Source: an uncultured Amaricoccus sp.
GTDB taxonomy: Bacteria; Pseudomonadota; Alphaproteobacteria; Rhodobacterales; Rhodobacteraceae
Direction: 5' to 3'
DNA: 8,062 nucleotides
Assembly (NCBI RefSeq): GCF_937858865.1
Contig: NZ_CALLYO010000060.1
Coordinates: forward strand, 1-8,062
Under the pieces are notes generated by a model. That model worked only from the letters and a program-made list of their open reading frames with translations, was not told the DNA's origin and did no database searches. Positions 1 to 5,854 of this stretch are shown here, one piece after another (position 1 is the first letter of the stretch; each line of letters begins with the position of its first letter). A program made the position numbers and the translations under genes.

Positions 1-750
1 ATCGCCCGCTACGAGCGCGACCCCTTCACCTGGAAGTCGAGCTCGAGCCAGCTCCTGCGCCGCAAGCAGCTGATCTGGGGCTCGGTACTCTTCCACGTCG
101 GCGTCCTCGTCATCTTCTTCGGCCACCTCGTCGGCCTCCTGACCCCGATTGCCGTCTTCGACACCCTCGGCATCGGCCACGGCTTCAAGCAGGGCCTCGC
201 CATCCTCGCCGGCGGCGTGGCCGGGATCATGGCGGTGGTGGGCGGTGGCATGCTGCTGCACCGCCGGCTCTACGACCCGCGCATCCGCGCCACCTCGAGC
301 TTCGCCGACACCGGCATCCTCGTGCTGCTGATGGCGCAGCTCGTGCTCGGCCTCGGAACCATCCTCGTCTCGATCCGGCACATGGACGGTGGCGAGATGG
401 TCAGGTTCATGACTTGGTCGCAGGGCATCTTCACCTTCCGGACCGACGCCTGGCTCAACGTCGCCGAGGCCAACCCGATCTTCAAGCTGCACATCTTCCT
501 CGGGCTGACCATCTTCCTGCTGTTCCCCTTCACCCGCCTCGTGCACATGCTGTCGGTCCCGGTCCGCTACCTGTGGCGGCCGGGCTACCAGATCGTCCGC
601 TCGCGTCGCCGCGCGCCGCTGCCCTCCGAGATCCCGGGCGCATCGGCCGCCGTCCGCGTGCCGGCGCGCGCGGCGGCCCAGGGCCGGCCGGCGGCCCGCC
701 CCGCGGCTCCGGTCCGGTCGGCGGCGGTCGCCCGGCCCGCCGGGGAGTGA
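1..750 (+). CDS. narI: Respiratory nitrate reductase gamma subunit NarI (5' end cut off by window)
   Basis: This is the membrane cytochrome b of NarGHI. It takes electrons from quinol and passes them through two b haems to NarH and NarG. The frame is open from base 1 to the TGA at 748-750 (249 residues visible). Two histidine pairs are spaced as in E. coli NarI: H32 and H42 (10 apart, as H56/H66) and H164 and H182 (18 apart, as H187/H205). The offset implies that about 24 N-terminal residues lie upstream. Hydrophobic segments fall near residues 27-50, 65-82, 100-122 and 163-180. The family core ends near YQIVRSRR (about 196-203). It is followed by a roughly 45-residue Ala/Pro/Arg-rich tail that the E. 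coli protein lacks. The next gene starts 4 bases downstream, consistent with a nar operon whose narG, narH and narJ would lie upstream. Confidence 0.95.
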   Translation: MARYERDPFTWKSSSSQLLRRKQLIWGSVLFHVGVLVIFFGHLVGLLTPIAVFDTLGIGHGFKQGLAILAGGVAGIMAVVGGGMLLHRRLYDPRIRATSSFADTGILVLLMAQLVLGLGTILVSIRHMDGGEMVRFMTWSQGIFTFRTDAWLNVAEANPIFKLHIFLGLTIFLLFPFTRLVHMLSVPVRYLWRPGYQIVRSRRRAPLPSEIPGASAAVRVPARAAAQGRPAARPAAPVRSAAVARPAGE

Positions 751-754
751 CGCC

Positions 755-1552
755 ATGCCGCCGCCGCTCCAGCCCGAGGTCACGGTGAACGGGGAAAAGA
801 TCCCCGCCCGCCTGATCGCCGCCGAGGCGCAGAACCACCGTGCCGCGCCGGGCAAGCCCGGCCTCGCCTGGCGCGCCGCCGCCCGCGCGCTCGCCGTGCG
901 CGAGCTGCTGCTGCAGGAGGCGCGCCGGCTCGGGCTCGAGCCCAAGCCGCGCCTCGTCGGCCCCGGGCGCCGCGAGGCCACGGAGGAGGCGCTGGTCCGC
1001 GCCGTGATCGAGCGGCGCGTGCAGGCGAGCGTCCCCGACGAGGCGGCGTGCCGTGCCTTCCATGCGGCGCACCGCGATCTCTTCCGCTCGCCGCCCCTCT
1101 ACGCCGCCTCGCACATCCTGCTCGCCGCCGCGCCCGGCACGCCGGAGCGGGCGGATGCCCGCGCCGTCGCGCGCGAGATCCTCGCCCGGCTCGCTGCCCG
1201 CCCGCAGGCCTTCGAGGACCTCGCCCGCGCCCATTCCGCCTGTCCGTCGCGCGAAGCGGGCGGGCGGCTGGGCCAGCTCGCCCCCGGCGACACCGTGCCC
1301 GAGTTCGAGACCGCCCTCGCCACGATGGCAGTCGGCACCATCACACCCGAGCCGGTCGAGACCCGCTACGGCTTCCACATCATCCGTCTCGACGACCGCG
1401 CCGAGGGTGCGGAGCTGCCGTTCGATCTCGCCCGCCCCCGGGTGCGCGAGACGATGGAGCGCGCCGCCTGGGCGCGGGCCGCCAAGGCGCTGGTCGCCGA
1501 GCTCGTCGCCGCGGCGGAGATCACCGGCATCGACTTCCCGCGCGTGGCCTGA
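755..1552 (+). CDS. PpiC-type (parvulin) peptidyl-prolyl cis-trans isomerase in the nar operon
   Basis: Predicted prolyl isomerase of 265 residues. The N-terminal half (about 1-115) is a helical, Ala/Arg-rich region resembling the chaperone part of NifM/SurA-like proteins. A parvulin domain follows (about 117-215), recognised by the ASHILL segment with H120, the FEDLARAHS and GGRLGQL segments, and the closing YGFHIIRLD with H208. There is no signal peptide or membrane segment, so it should be cytoplasmic, unlike periplasmic SurA or PpiD. The ATG lies 4 bases after the narI stop and is preceded by ggggag at a good distance. In Pseudomonas aeruginosa a PpiC-type gene also directly follows narI, so a role in folding or assembling the nitrate reductase is likely. 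That role is inferred from position, not from any catalytic signature. Confidence 0.88.
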   Translation: MPPPLQPEVTVNGEKIPARLIAAEAQNHRAAPGKPGLAWRAAARALAVRELLLQEARRLGLEPKPRLVGPGRREATEEALVRAVIERRVQASVPDEAACRAFHAAHRDLFRSPPLYAASHILLAAAPGTPERADARAVAREILARLAARPQAFEDLARAHSACPSREAGGRLGQLAPGDTVPEFETALATMAVGTITPEPVETRYGFHIIRLDDRAEGAELPFDLARPRVRETMERAAWARAAKALVAELVAAAEITGIDFPRVA

Positions 1553-1557
1553 GCGCA

Positions 1558-2169
1558 ATGCTCCAGGACATCTTCGACCGCAACCGCGCCTGGGCGGCGG
1601 CGATCGCCGCCGCCGACCCGGACTATTTCGCCAGGCTGGCGGCGCTGCAGAACCCGGAGTTCTTCTGGATCGGCTGCTCGGACAGCCGCGTGCCGGCCAA
1701 CGTCGTCGCCGGGCTGCAGCCGGGCGAGGTGTTCGTGCACCGCAACGTCGCCAACGTGGTGCATTCGAGCGACATGAACCTGCTCGCCACCCTGGAGTTC
1801 GCGGTCGAGGTGCTGAAGGTCCGCCACGTGATCGTCTGCGGCCATTACGGCTGCGGCGGCGTGCGCGCCAGCGTCGACGGCCACACCACCGGCCTCGCCG
1901 GCCACTGGATCGAGCCGATCCGCCGCCTCGCCCACAGGCACGCCCATGACCTGGCGCGGCTTGCCGACGAGAAGGACCGCCTGAACCGGCTGGCCGAGCT
2001 CAACGTGGCCGAGGGCGTGGCGCGTATTGCCGAGACCCCGATCCTTCGTGCAGCCTGGGAGCGCGGCCAGCGCGTCACCGTGCACGGCCTCATCTACGGC
2101 ATAGCCGACGGACGGCTGCGCGACATGCGCTGCACCGTCGGCGCCGATGTCCAGGAGCTTGCGAGTTGA
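1558..2169 (+). CDS. Beta-class carbonic anhydrase
   Basis: Zinc enzyme interconverting CO2 and bicarbonate, 203 residues, close to the usual bacterial length. The full active site is visible: zinc ligands C40, H96 and C99, in the motifs CSDSR (40-44) and CGHYGCGG (94-101), and the Asp-Arg dyad D42/R44. The HRNVAN block (61-66) is also present. No signal peptide is seen, so it is cytoplasmic. The ATG at 1558 lies 5 bases after the isomerase stop with only a weak ribosome-binding site, suggesting translational coupling. The same frame is open far upstream, but that part overlaps the isomerase gene and has no homology, so ATG 1558, which begins MLQDIFDRN, is chosen. Its place between a nitrate-reductase chaperone candidate and moeA is unusual and its role there is unknown. 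Confidence 0.93.
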   Translation: MLQDIFDRNRAWAAAIAAADPDYFARLAALQNPEFFWIGCSDSRVPANVVAGLQPGEVFVHRNVANVVHSSDMNLLATLEFAVEVLKVRHVIVCGHYGCGGVRASVDGHTTGLAGHWIEPIRRLAHRHAHDLARLADEKDRLNRLAELNVAEGVARIAETPILRAAWERGQRVTVHGLIYGIADGRLRDMRCTVGADVQELAS

Positions 2170-2170
2170 C

Positions 2171-3445
2171 ATGCTGACCGACCATCTCGACCCGAGCTTC
2201 TGCGGCTGCGACTTGCCGGCCGAGACGCGCCCCGGCCTCGTCTCGCTCGACGAGGCGATCCGGCAGGCGCTCGCCCTGGCGGCGCCGGTGCCGGAGCTCG
2301 AGGGGCTGCGGCTCGAGCAGGCGGTCGGCCGCGTCCTCGCCCATCCGGTGCGGACGCCGCTGCCGCAGCCGCCGTTCGACAATGCCGCCATGGACGGCTA
2401 CGCCCTGGCGACCGGCGAGCTGGTGGGCGCAGGCCCCTGGCTCCTCCCCGTCGCCGGCCGCATCGCCGCCGGCGACGCCGGCGGCGCGGTCCGCTCGCCC
2501 GGCGCCGCCCTGCGCATCCTGACCGGCGCCCCCGTCCCGCCCGACTGCGACGCCGTCGTCATGCAGGAGCACGTCCGCCGCTCCGGCGACGCCATCCTCC
2601 TCCGCGAGCGCCCACACCCCTGGCTCAACATCCGCCGCCGCGGCGAGGATCTCGCGCTCGGCGGCGAGATGGTCGGAGAGGGCCGCCTCGTCGGCCCCCG
2701 CGAGGCCGCCGCCATCGCCGCCACCGGCGCGGCCGAGGTCTGCGTCCGCCGCCGCGTCCGGGTCGCCGTCCTCTGCAGCGGCAGCGAGCTCCGCCGCCCG
2801 GGCCAGCCGCTGGCGCCGGGCCAGATTTACAACTCGAACCGCTTCGGCCTCCTCGCCGCCCTCTCCATGCCCTGGATCGAGGCGGTCGATTTCGGCGCCG
2901 TGCCGGACCAGCCGGCCGAGCTCGCCGCGACGCTCGCGGCAGCCTCCCGCACGGCCGATCTCGTGGTCTCGACCGGCGGCGTCTCCGTCGGCGACGAGGA
3001 CCATCTGCCCGCGGTGGCGCGCCAGACCGGCGGCCGCATCGCCGAGCTGCGCATCGCCATGAAGCCCGGCAAGCCGCTCGCGCTCGGCACGCTGAACGGT
3101 GCGGCCTATCTCGGCCTTCCCGGCAACCCGGTCGCCGCCTTCGTCTGCTGGACCATGATCGGCAGCCGGGTCGCCGAGCGCCTGGCCGGCCTGTCGCCCT
3201 CCCGCCGGGCCCGGATCGTGGCCAAGGCCGCGCGCCCCCTGCACCGCCGCCCCGGCCGCTGCGAGTTCCGCCCCGCCCGCCTGATCGGCTACGACGCCTT
3301 CGGCGCGCAGGTTATCGACTTCGCCGGCGGAAGCTTCTCCGCCCGCGTCAAGCAGCTCGCCGACGCCGACGGCCTCGTCCTCATCCCCGCCGACCTCGAC
3401 GAGGTCCGCAAGGGCGATCTGCTCGAATTCCTTCCCCTGCCCTGA
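2171..3445 (+). CDS. moeA: Molybdopterin molybdenumtransferase MoeA
   Basis: MoeA inserts molybdate into adenylylated molybdopterin, the last step to the basic molybdenum cofactor that NarG carries as its bis-MGD form. The 424-residue product has the family blocks in order: FDNAAMDGYA (69-78), GAPVPPDCDAVVMQEH, RRRGEDLALG, SGSELRRPGQ, GQIYNSNRFGLL, STGGVSVGDED (267-277), MKPGKPLALG (297-306) and LPGNPVAAF (316-324), then a C-terminal domain. The ATG at 2171 lies one base after the carbonic anhydrase stop, with aggag at 2153-2157 upstream at a rather long distance. An ATG at 2147 would add eight residues and overlap the previous gene; it is possible but less likely. Co-transcription with narI would match cofactor supply to nitrate reductase production. 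Confidence 0.94.
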   Translation: MLTDHLDPSFCGCDLPAETRPGLVSLDEAIRQALALAAPVPELEGLRLEQAVGRVLAHPVRTPLPQPPFDNAAMDGYALATGELVGAGPWLLPVAGRIAAGDAGGAVRSPGAALRILTGAPVPPDCDAVVMQEHVRRSGDAILLRERPHPWLNIRRRGEDLALGGEMVGEGRLVGPREAAAIAATGAAEVCVRRRVRVAVLCSGSELRRPGQPLAPGQIYNSNRFGLLAALSMPWIEAVDFGAVPDQPAELAATLAAASRTADLVVSTGGVSVGDEDHLPAVARQTGGRIAELRIAMKPGKPLALGTLNGAAYLGLPGNPVAAFVCWTMIGSRVAERLAGLSPSRRARIVAKAARPLHRRPGRCEFRPARLIGYDAFGAQVIDFAGGSFSARVKQLADADGLVLIPADLDEVRKGDLLEFLPLP

Positions 3446-3486
3446 TCCCTCGTTTCCGCGTCAAGGGATCAATACCGAAATTTTTT
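3443..3486 (+). terminator. Possible terminator between convergent genes
   Basis: An 8-base inverted repeat, tgatccct (3443-3450, including the moeA stop) and agggatca (3464-3471), with a 13-base loop, is followed after 9 bases by six T residues (3481-3486). The position, between the moeA stop and the end of the convergent minus-strand gene, suits transcription termination. The large loop and the gap before the T-run make it non-canonical. Confidence 0.35.
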
Positions 3487-3492
3487 GACGCC

Positions 3493-3861
3493 TCACGCCA
3501 GCACTCTCCCGCGCGCCGCACAGCGGCTCGCCGCCACGTAGAACACCACCACCCCGACCGCCGCCCCCGGCGCCAGCGCGAGGAGAAAGGCCGCGGCATA
3601 GTCCACCGCCCCACCGAGCGCGGAGAACTCCGCCAGGGTCCAGCGCGGAACGAGCGGCATCGCGAGGCCGCCCGCGACCAGCGTGGCCACGACCCCGGCC
3701 AGAACCGGGCGCAGCGGCGAGCGGCCGGCGCGCGCCAGCTTCGCGCCGCCCCGAACGACGAGCGCGAGCAGCAGCAGGCCCGCGACCACCAGCGGCCAGA
3801 ACCACCCGCCGAGGCTCTCCCGCAGGATGGCGGCAAGCACCAATGGATTGAGATCGCTCAT
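3493..3861 (-). CDS. Small membrane protein of unknown function (DUF5368-like)
   Basis: A 122-residue hydrophobic protein with about three membrane segments: GWFWPLVVAGLLLLALVV (about 19-36), a stretch near 52-70, and one near 86-108. A short hydrophilic loop containing two arginines (about 40-48) separates the first two. It has no recognisable catalytic motif. Length and layout resemble the uncharacterised DUF5368 family, but I assign this from memory and only tentatively. The start is well supported: a strong cctcc complement (GGAGG on the minus strand, 3867-3871) lies 5 bases before the ATG. The gene begins 10 bases after the stop of the sulfide:quinone oxidoreductase gene, so the two are surely co-transcribed. 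A membrane partner or quinone-side helper for the oxidoreductase is conceivable but not shown. Confidence 0.78.
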   Translation of the reverse strand: MSDLNPLVLAAILRESLGGWFWPLVVAGLLLLALVVRGGAKLARAGRSPLRPVLAGVVATLVAGGLAMPLVPRWTLAEFSALGGAVDYAAAFLLALAPGAAVGVVVFYVAASRCAARGRVLA

Positions 3862-3871
3862 GTCATCCTCC

Positions 3872-5161
3872 CTATGCCAGGCCGCGCAGCATGGCCCGGT
3901 ACGCGCCCTTCAGCCCCTTCTCCTCGATCAGCCAGGAGATCCAGAGCTCCTCCAGCGGCGCGATGAAGGGGAAGGACGGCGTGAGGGTGCCCTCGTAGTC
4001 GAACTCGATCAGCATCGCCTTGCCGAAGGCCGTGACCATCGGACAGGAGGTATACCCGTTGAACGCCGCCGTCGGCGCCCGCCCCGCGGCCTCGGCAACG
4101 AGGTTCTCGACCACCACCGGGACCTGCCACTTGACGCTCGCCGCCGTCTTCCCCCGCGGCACCCCCGCGACGTCCCCGACCGCGAAGACGTTGGCGTAGC
4201 GCGGATGCCGCAGCGTCGCCCTGTCGGCCTCGACCCAGCCGTCGGCGGCCAGCGCCCCCTCCTGCCAGGGCAAGGGACTGGCCCGCACAGCGTCCGGCGC
4301 CCGCATCGGCGGCACGACATGGATGAACTCGTAGTCGAGCGTCACCTCGCCCCCGGCCATCCGATAGGTCGCGCGCCGTGCGGCCGCGTCGATCGCAGTG
4401 AGGACATGCCCCTGGTTCACGGCGATGCCGCGCGCTGCGAAGAGCTCGTGCACCTTGGCGTTCACCGGCGGCACCGTGAAGACCACGTCGCTGTGGGCGT
4501 TGTAGATCAGCTCGACCGCCTCGCGCCGCCCCTGCCGGCGCGCCAGATCCTCGGTGATGAAGGTGATCTTGAGCGGCGCCCCGGCGCATTTCATCTCAGT
4601 CGGGGGACGGCCGAACAGTCCGACGCCCCCGGTGCGGATGAAGTCTTCGATCGCCCGATAGGAGGCGGCGGCCGCCTCGGGACCGGCATAGATGCTGGCG
4701 ATGCCGTCCTGGCCAATGCGCGCGGGATCCATCCCCTCGATCGCCGCATAGTCGAGCTTCAGCCCGGTGGCGACGAACAGGAAGTCATAGGCGACGCGGC
4801 GCCCGCCGGTGGTGACGAGGGCGTTTCCCTCCGGGTCGAACTCGGCCACCGCCTCGCGGACCCATTCCACCCCGCGGGGGATGAAATCGGCGTTGGGGAA
4901 GACGACGTCGCGCGGTTCCCAGAGCCCGGCGCCCACCAGCGTGAAGCCCGGCTGGAAATAGTGCTCCTCCTTTGCGTCGATGACGGTGATCTTCGCGTTC
5001 GGCATCCGCCCGCGCAGCCGCGAGGCGAGCGAGAGCCCGGCGGCGCCGGCGCCCGCGATGGCAATGCGCGCGGGCGCCGGGGACGTCTGGGCTCGCGCCG
5101 CGCCCGGCGCCACCAGCCCCGCGGCGGCCCCCGCGATCAGGAACGTTCGTCTGTCGAGCAT
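3872..5161 (-). CDS. sqr: Type II sulfide:quinone oxidoreductase with Tat signal
   Basis: FAD enzyme predicted to oxidise sulfide to persulfide or polysulfide and reduce quinone; 429 residues. The N-terminus reads MLDRRTFLIAGAAAG and ends near ARAQ (about 25), a twin-arginine export signal. A Rossmann FAD motif GAGAAG (37-42) and FAVGD (326-330) follow. The HYFQPGFTLVGAG block (68-80) matches SQR families. The protein has exactly two cysteines, C192 in MKCAGAPLK and C373 in YTSCPMVT. These match the catalytic pair of human SQOR in CAGAP and SCPLVT contexts, which indicates type II. The C-terminal MLRG also fits. The ATG at 5161 is chosen because it gives the Tat signal and has AAGGGGGG just upstream; the frame further upstream runs into the divergent regulator. 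The Tat signal is odd for a type II SQR and predicts periplasmic action, as in flavocytochrome c sulfide dehydrogenase, which remains an alternative name. Confidence 0.88.
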   Translation of the reverse strand: MLDRRTFLIAGAAAGLVAPGAARAQTSPAPARIAIAGAGAAGLSLASRLRGRMPNAKITVIDAKEEHYFQPGFTLVGAGLWEPRDVVFPNADFIPRGVEWVREAVAEFDPEGNALVTTGGRRVAYDFLFVATGLKLDYAAIEGMDPARIGQDGIASIYAGPEAAAASYRAIEDFIRTGGVGLFGRPPTEMKCAGAPLKITFITEDLARRQGRREAVELIYNAHSDVVFTVPPVNAKVHELFAARGIAVNQGHVLTAIDAAARRATYRMAGGEVTLDYEFIHVVPPMRAPDAVRASPLPWQEGALAADGWVEADRATLRHPRYANVFAVGDVAGVPRGKTAASVKWQVPVVVENLVAEAAGRAPTAAFNGYTSCPMVTAFGKAMLIEFDYEGTLTPSFPFIAPLEELWISWLIEEKGLKGAYRAMLRGLA

Positions 5162-5173
5162 CGTAACCCCCCT

Positions 5174-5192
5174 TCTCGCCGCAACGGCGAGA
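5174..5192 (-). repeat. Perfect hairpin in the sqr leader
   Basis: An 8-base inverted repeat, tctcgccg and cggcgaga, encloses a 3-base loop. In the sqr transcript it would form a GC-rich hairpin directly abutting the ribosome-binding site (AAGGGGGG, 5167-5174), 12 bases before the ATG. No T-run follows, so it is not an intrinsic terminator. It may stabilise the mRNA or affect translation, or be a DNA site; the sequence alone does not decide. Confidence 0.5.
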
Positions 5193-5200
5193 CACCCCTG

Positions 5201-5229
5201 TTGACAATGTATATTATTTCTCGTATATA
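5201..5229 (+). promoter_or_regulatory. Promoter of the ArsR-family regulator gene
   Basis: A perfect -35 box TTGACA (5201-5206), a 17-base spacer and a TATATA -10 box (5224-5229) form a near-consensus sigma-70 promoter in an AT-rich patch within very GC-rich DNA. The expected start of transcription is about 5235-5237, at or next to the ATG at 5237. The mRNA would then be leaderless or nearly so, which agrees with the lack of a ribosome-binding site before that ATG. The same patch lies upstream of the divergent sqr gene and probably contains its promoter too, but no convincing minus-strand boxes with standard spacing stand out. Confidence 0.7.
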
Positions 5230-5233
5230 CGCA
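5221..5233. promoter_or_regulatory. Operator 1: tcgtatatacgca palindromic site
   Basis: The perfect 10-base palindrome cgtatatacg (5222-5231) covers the -10 box of the regulator promoter. The 13-mer tcgtatatacgca recurs exactly at 5598-5610 before the next operon. A palindrome over a -10 box next to an ArsR-family gene fits an autoregulatory operator. The assignment to this repressor is inferred; no binding data are available here. Confidence 0.65.
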
Positions 5234-5236
5234 AGT

Positions 5237-5548
5237 ATGAAGCTTGAACTTGACGTCATGCAGGATGCGGCCGATCAGGCCAGCGAGCTGCTCAAGGCGC
5301 TGTCGAACAGGCACCGCCTGCTGATTCTCTGCCAGCTCATCGACGGCGAACGCTCGGTCGGCCAGCTCGCCGAGTTCCTCGGCATCCGCGACTCGACCGT
5401 CTCCCAGCACCTCGCCGTGCTGCGCCGCGACCGCATCATCGCCGGGCGCCGCGACGGGCAGACCATCTGGTACCGCATCGAGAGCGAGCCGGCGCGCCAG
5501 GTGATCGTGGCGCTCTACAAGACCCTCTGCGTCCCCCGCCTCGGCTGA
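5237..5548 (+). CDS. sqrR: ArsR-family persulfide-sensing repressor, SqrR/BigR type
   Basis: A 103-residue winged-helix repressor. The HTH runs through SVGQLAEFLG and STVSQHLAVLRRD (about 40-66), and the wing through GRRDGQTIWYRIE (70-82). The metal-site ELCVCDL signature of arsenic and cadmium sensors is absent. Instead there are exactly two cysteines, C32 in LLILCQL and C98 in TLCVP, 66 apart. This is the spacing of the dithiol pair of Rhodobacter SqrR (C41/C107) and BigR (C42/C108), which form a polysulfide bridge and release DNA when reactive sulfur rises. ATG 5237 is preferred because it matches the expected transcription start and keeps the N-terminal helix. ATG 5258 would give 96 residues, and ATG 5207 would lie between the promoter boxes. 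The gene is divergent from sqr and upstream of the DUF2892/RND operon. Confidence 0.88.
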   Translation: MKLELDVMQDAADQASELLKALSNRHRLLILCQLIDGERSVGQLAEFLGIRDSTVSQHLAVLRRDRIIAGRRDGQTIWYRIESEPARQVIVALYKTLCVPRLG

Positions 5549-5577
5549 GCCGCCCGCCGGCGGTACGGGGCTCCCCC

Positions 5578-5606
5578 TTGCGCTTATATTCTATATTTCG
5601 TATATA
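5578..5606 (+). promoter_or_regulatory. Promoter of the DUF2892-RND operon
   Basis: A partial -35 box ttgcgc (5578-5583), a 17-base spacer and a TATATA -10 box (5601-5606) repeat the layout of the regulator promoter, in a second AT-rich patch. Transcription should start near 5613, leaving a leader of about 27 bases that holds the strong ribosome-binding site aaggag (5626-5631), 8 bases before the ATG at 5640. The weak -35 suggests lower basal strength than the first promoter. Confidence 0.6.
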
Positions 5607-5610
5607 CGCA
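5598..5610. promoter_or_regulatory. Operator 2: tcgtatatacgca palindromic site
   Basis: Second exact copy of the 13-mer, with the palindrome cgtatatacg at 5599-5608 over the -10 box. Further AT tracts flank it (tatat at 5592-5596 and atata at 5610-5614), making a longer imperfect palindrome. The same placement as operator 1 implies that the repressor at 5237-5548 also controls the following operon. This is inferred from the repeat. Confidence 0.65.
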
Positions 5611-5639
5611 TATATTGATCAACCCAAGGAGAGCCTCCG

Positions 5640-5840
5640 ATGACCCTCGACCGTTCCGTCCTCGCCTTCGCCGGCGCCATGGTGCTTCTGTCCGTCGCCC
5701 TCATGACCTGGGTGTCACCGCTCTTCGTCTGGCTCACCGTCTTCGTCGGCGCCAACCTGCTGCAGTCGGCCTTCACCGGCTTCTGCCCGGCGGCGGTCGC
5801 CTTCCGGAAGCTCGGCATCAAGCCCGGCCGCGCCTTCTGA
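5640..5840 (+). CDS. Small YgaP-like DUF2892 membrane protein
   Basis: A 66-residue membrane protein with two hydrophobic segments (about 7-24 and 28-44), followed by the family signature LLQSAFTGFCPAA (40-52) with a single cysteine, C49, and a short basic C-terminal end. It matches the stand-alone form of the DUF2892 domain that in E. coli YgaP is fused to a rhodanese (sulfurtransferase). Such small proteins are often encoded with rhodaneses, sulfide oxidation genes and SqrR/BigR-type regulators; their function is not established. The start is supported by aaggag 8 bases upstream and by the canonical LDR N-terminus. It is the first gene of an operon with the RND genes, 14 bases before the adaptor start. 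Confidence 0.87.
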   Translation: MTLDRSVLAFAGAMVLLSVALMTWVSPLFVWLTVFVGANLLQSAFTGFCPAAVAFRKLGIKPGRAF

Positions 5841-5854
5841 GCCGGAGATCCGCC

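Noticed and set aside
530..1558. Long minus-strand open frame opposite the isomerase gene
   Set aside because: It is antisense to a clear parvulin gene and has Arg/Gly/Ala-biased, motif-free sequence, a usual shadow in very GC-rich DNA.
2147..2170. ATG at 2147 as the moeA start
   Set aside because: It would overlap the carbonic anhydrase gene by 23 bases and add residues with no family match; ATG 2171 directly follows the stop and is favoured, though not proven.
2090..3244. Long minus-strand open frame opposite moeA
   Set aside because: It mirrors the conserved MoeA frame and its translation is low-complexity with no domain; treated as a shadow.
3683..5236. Long in-frame upstream extension of the repressor frame
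   Set aside because: It lies antisense to sqr and the small membrane gene and reads as low-complexity sequence; the repressor homology begins only after the promoter, near 5237.
5207..5236. ATG at 5207 as the repressor start
   Set aside because: It directly follows the TTGACA box and precedes the -10 box, so the transcript from this promoter would not include it.
5554..5563. ccgccggcgg palindrome after the repressor gene as a terminator
   Set aside because: It has no loop and no T-run follows; in such GC-rich sequence it is likely chance, so read-through into the next operon remains possible.
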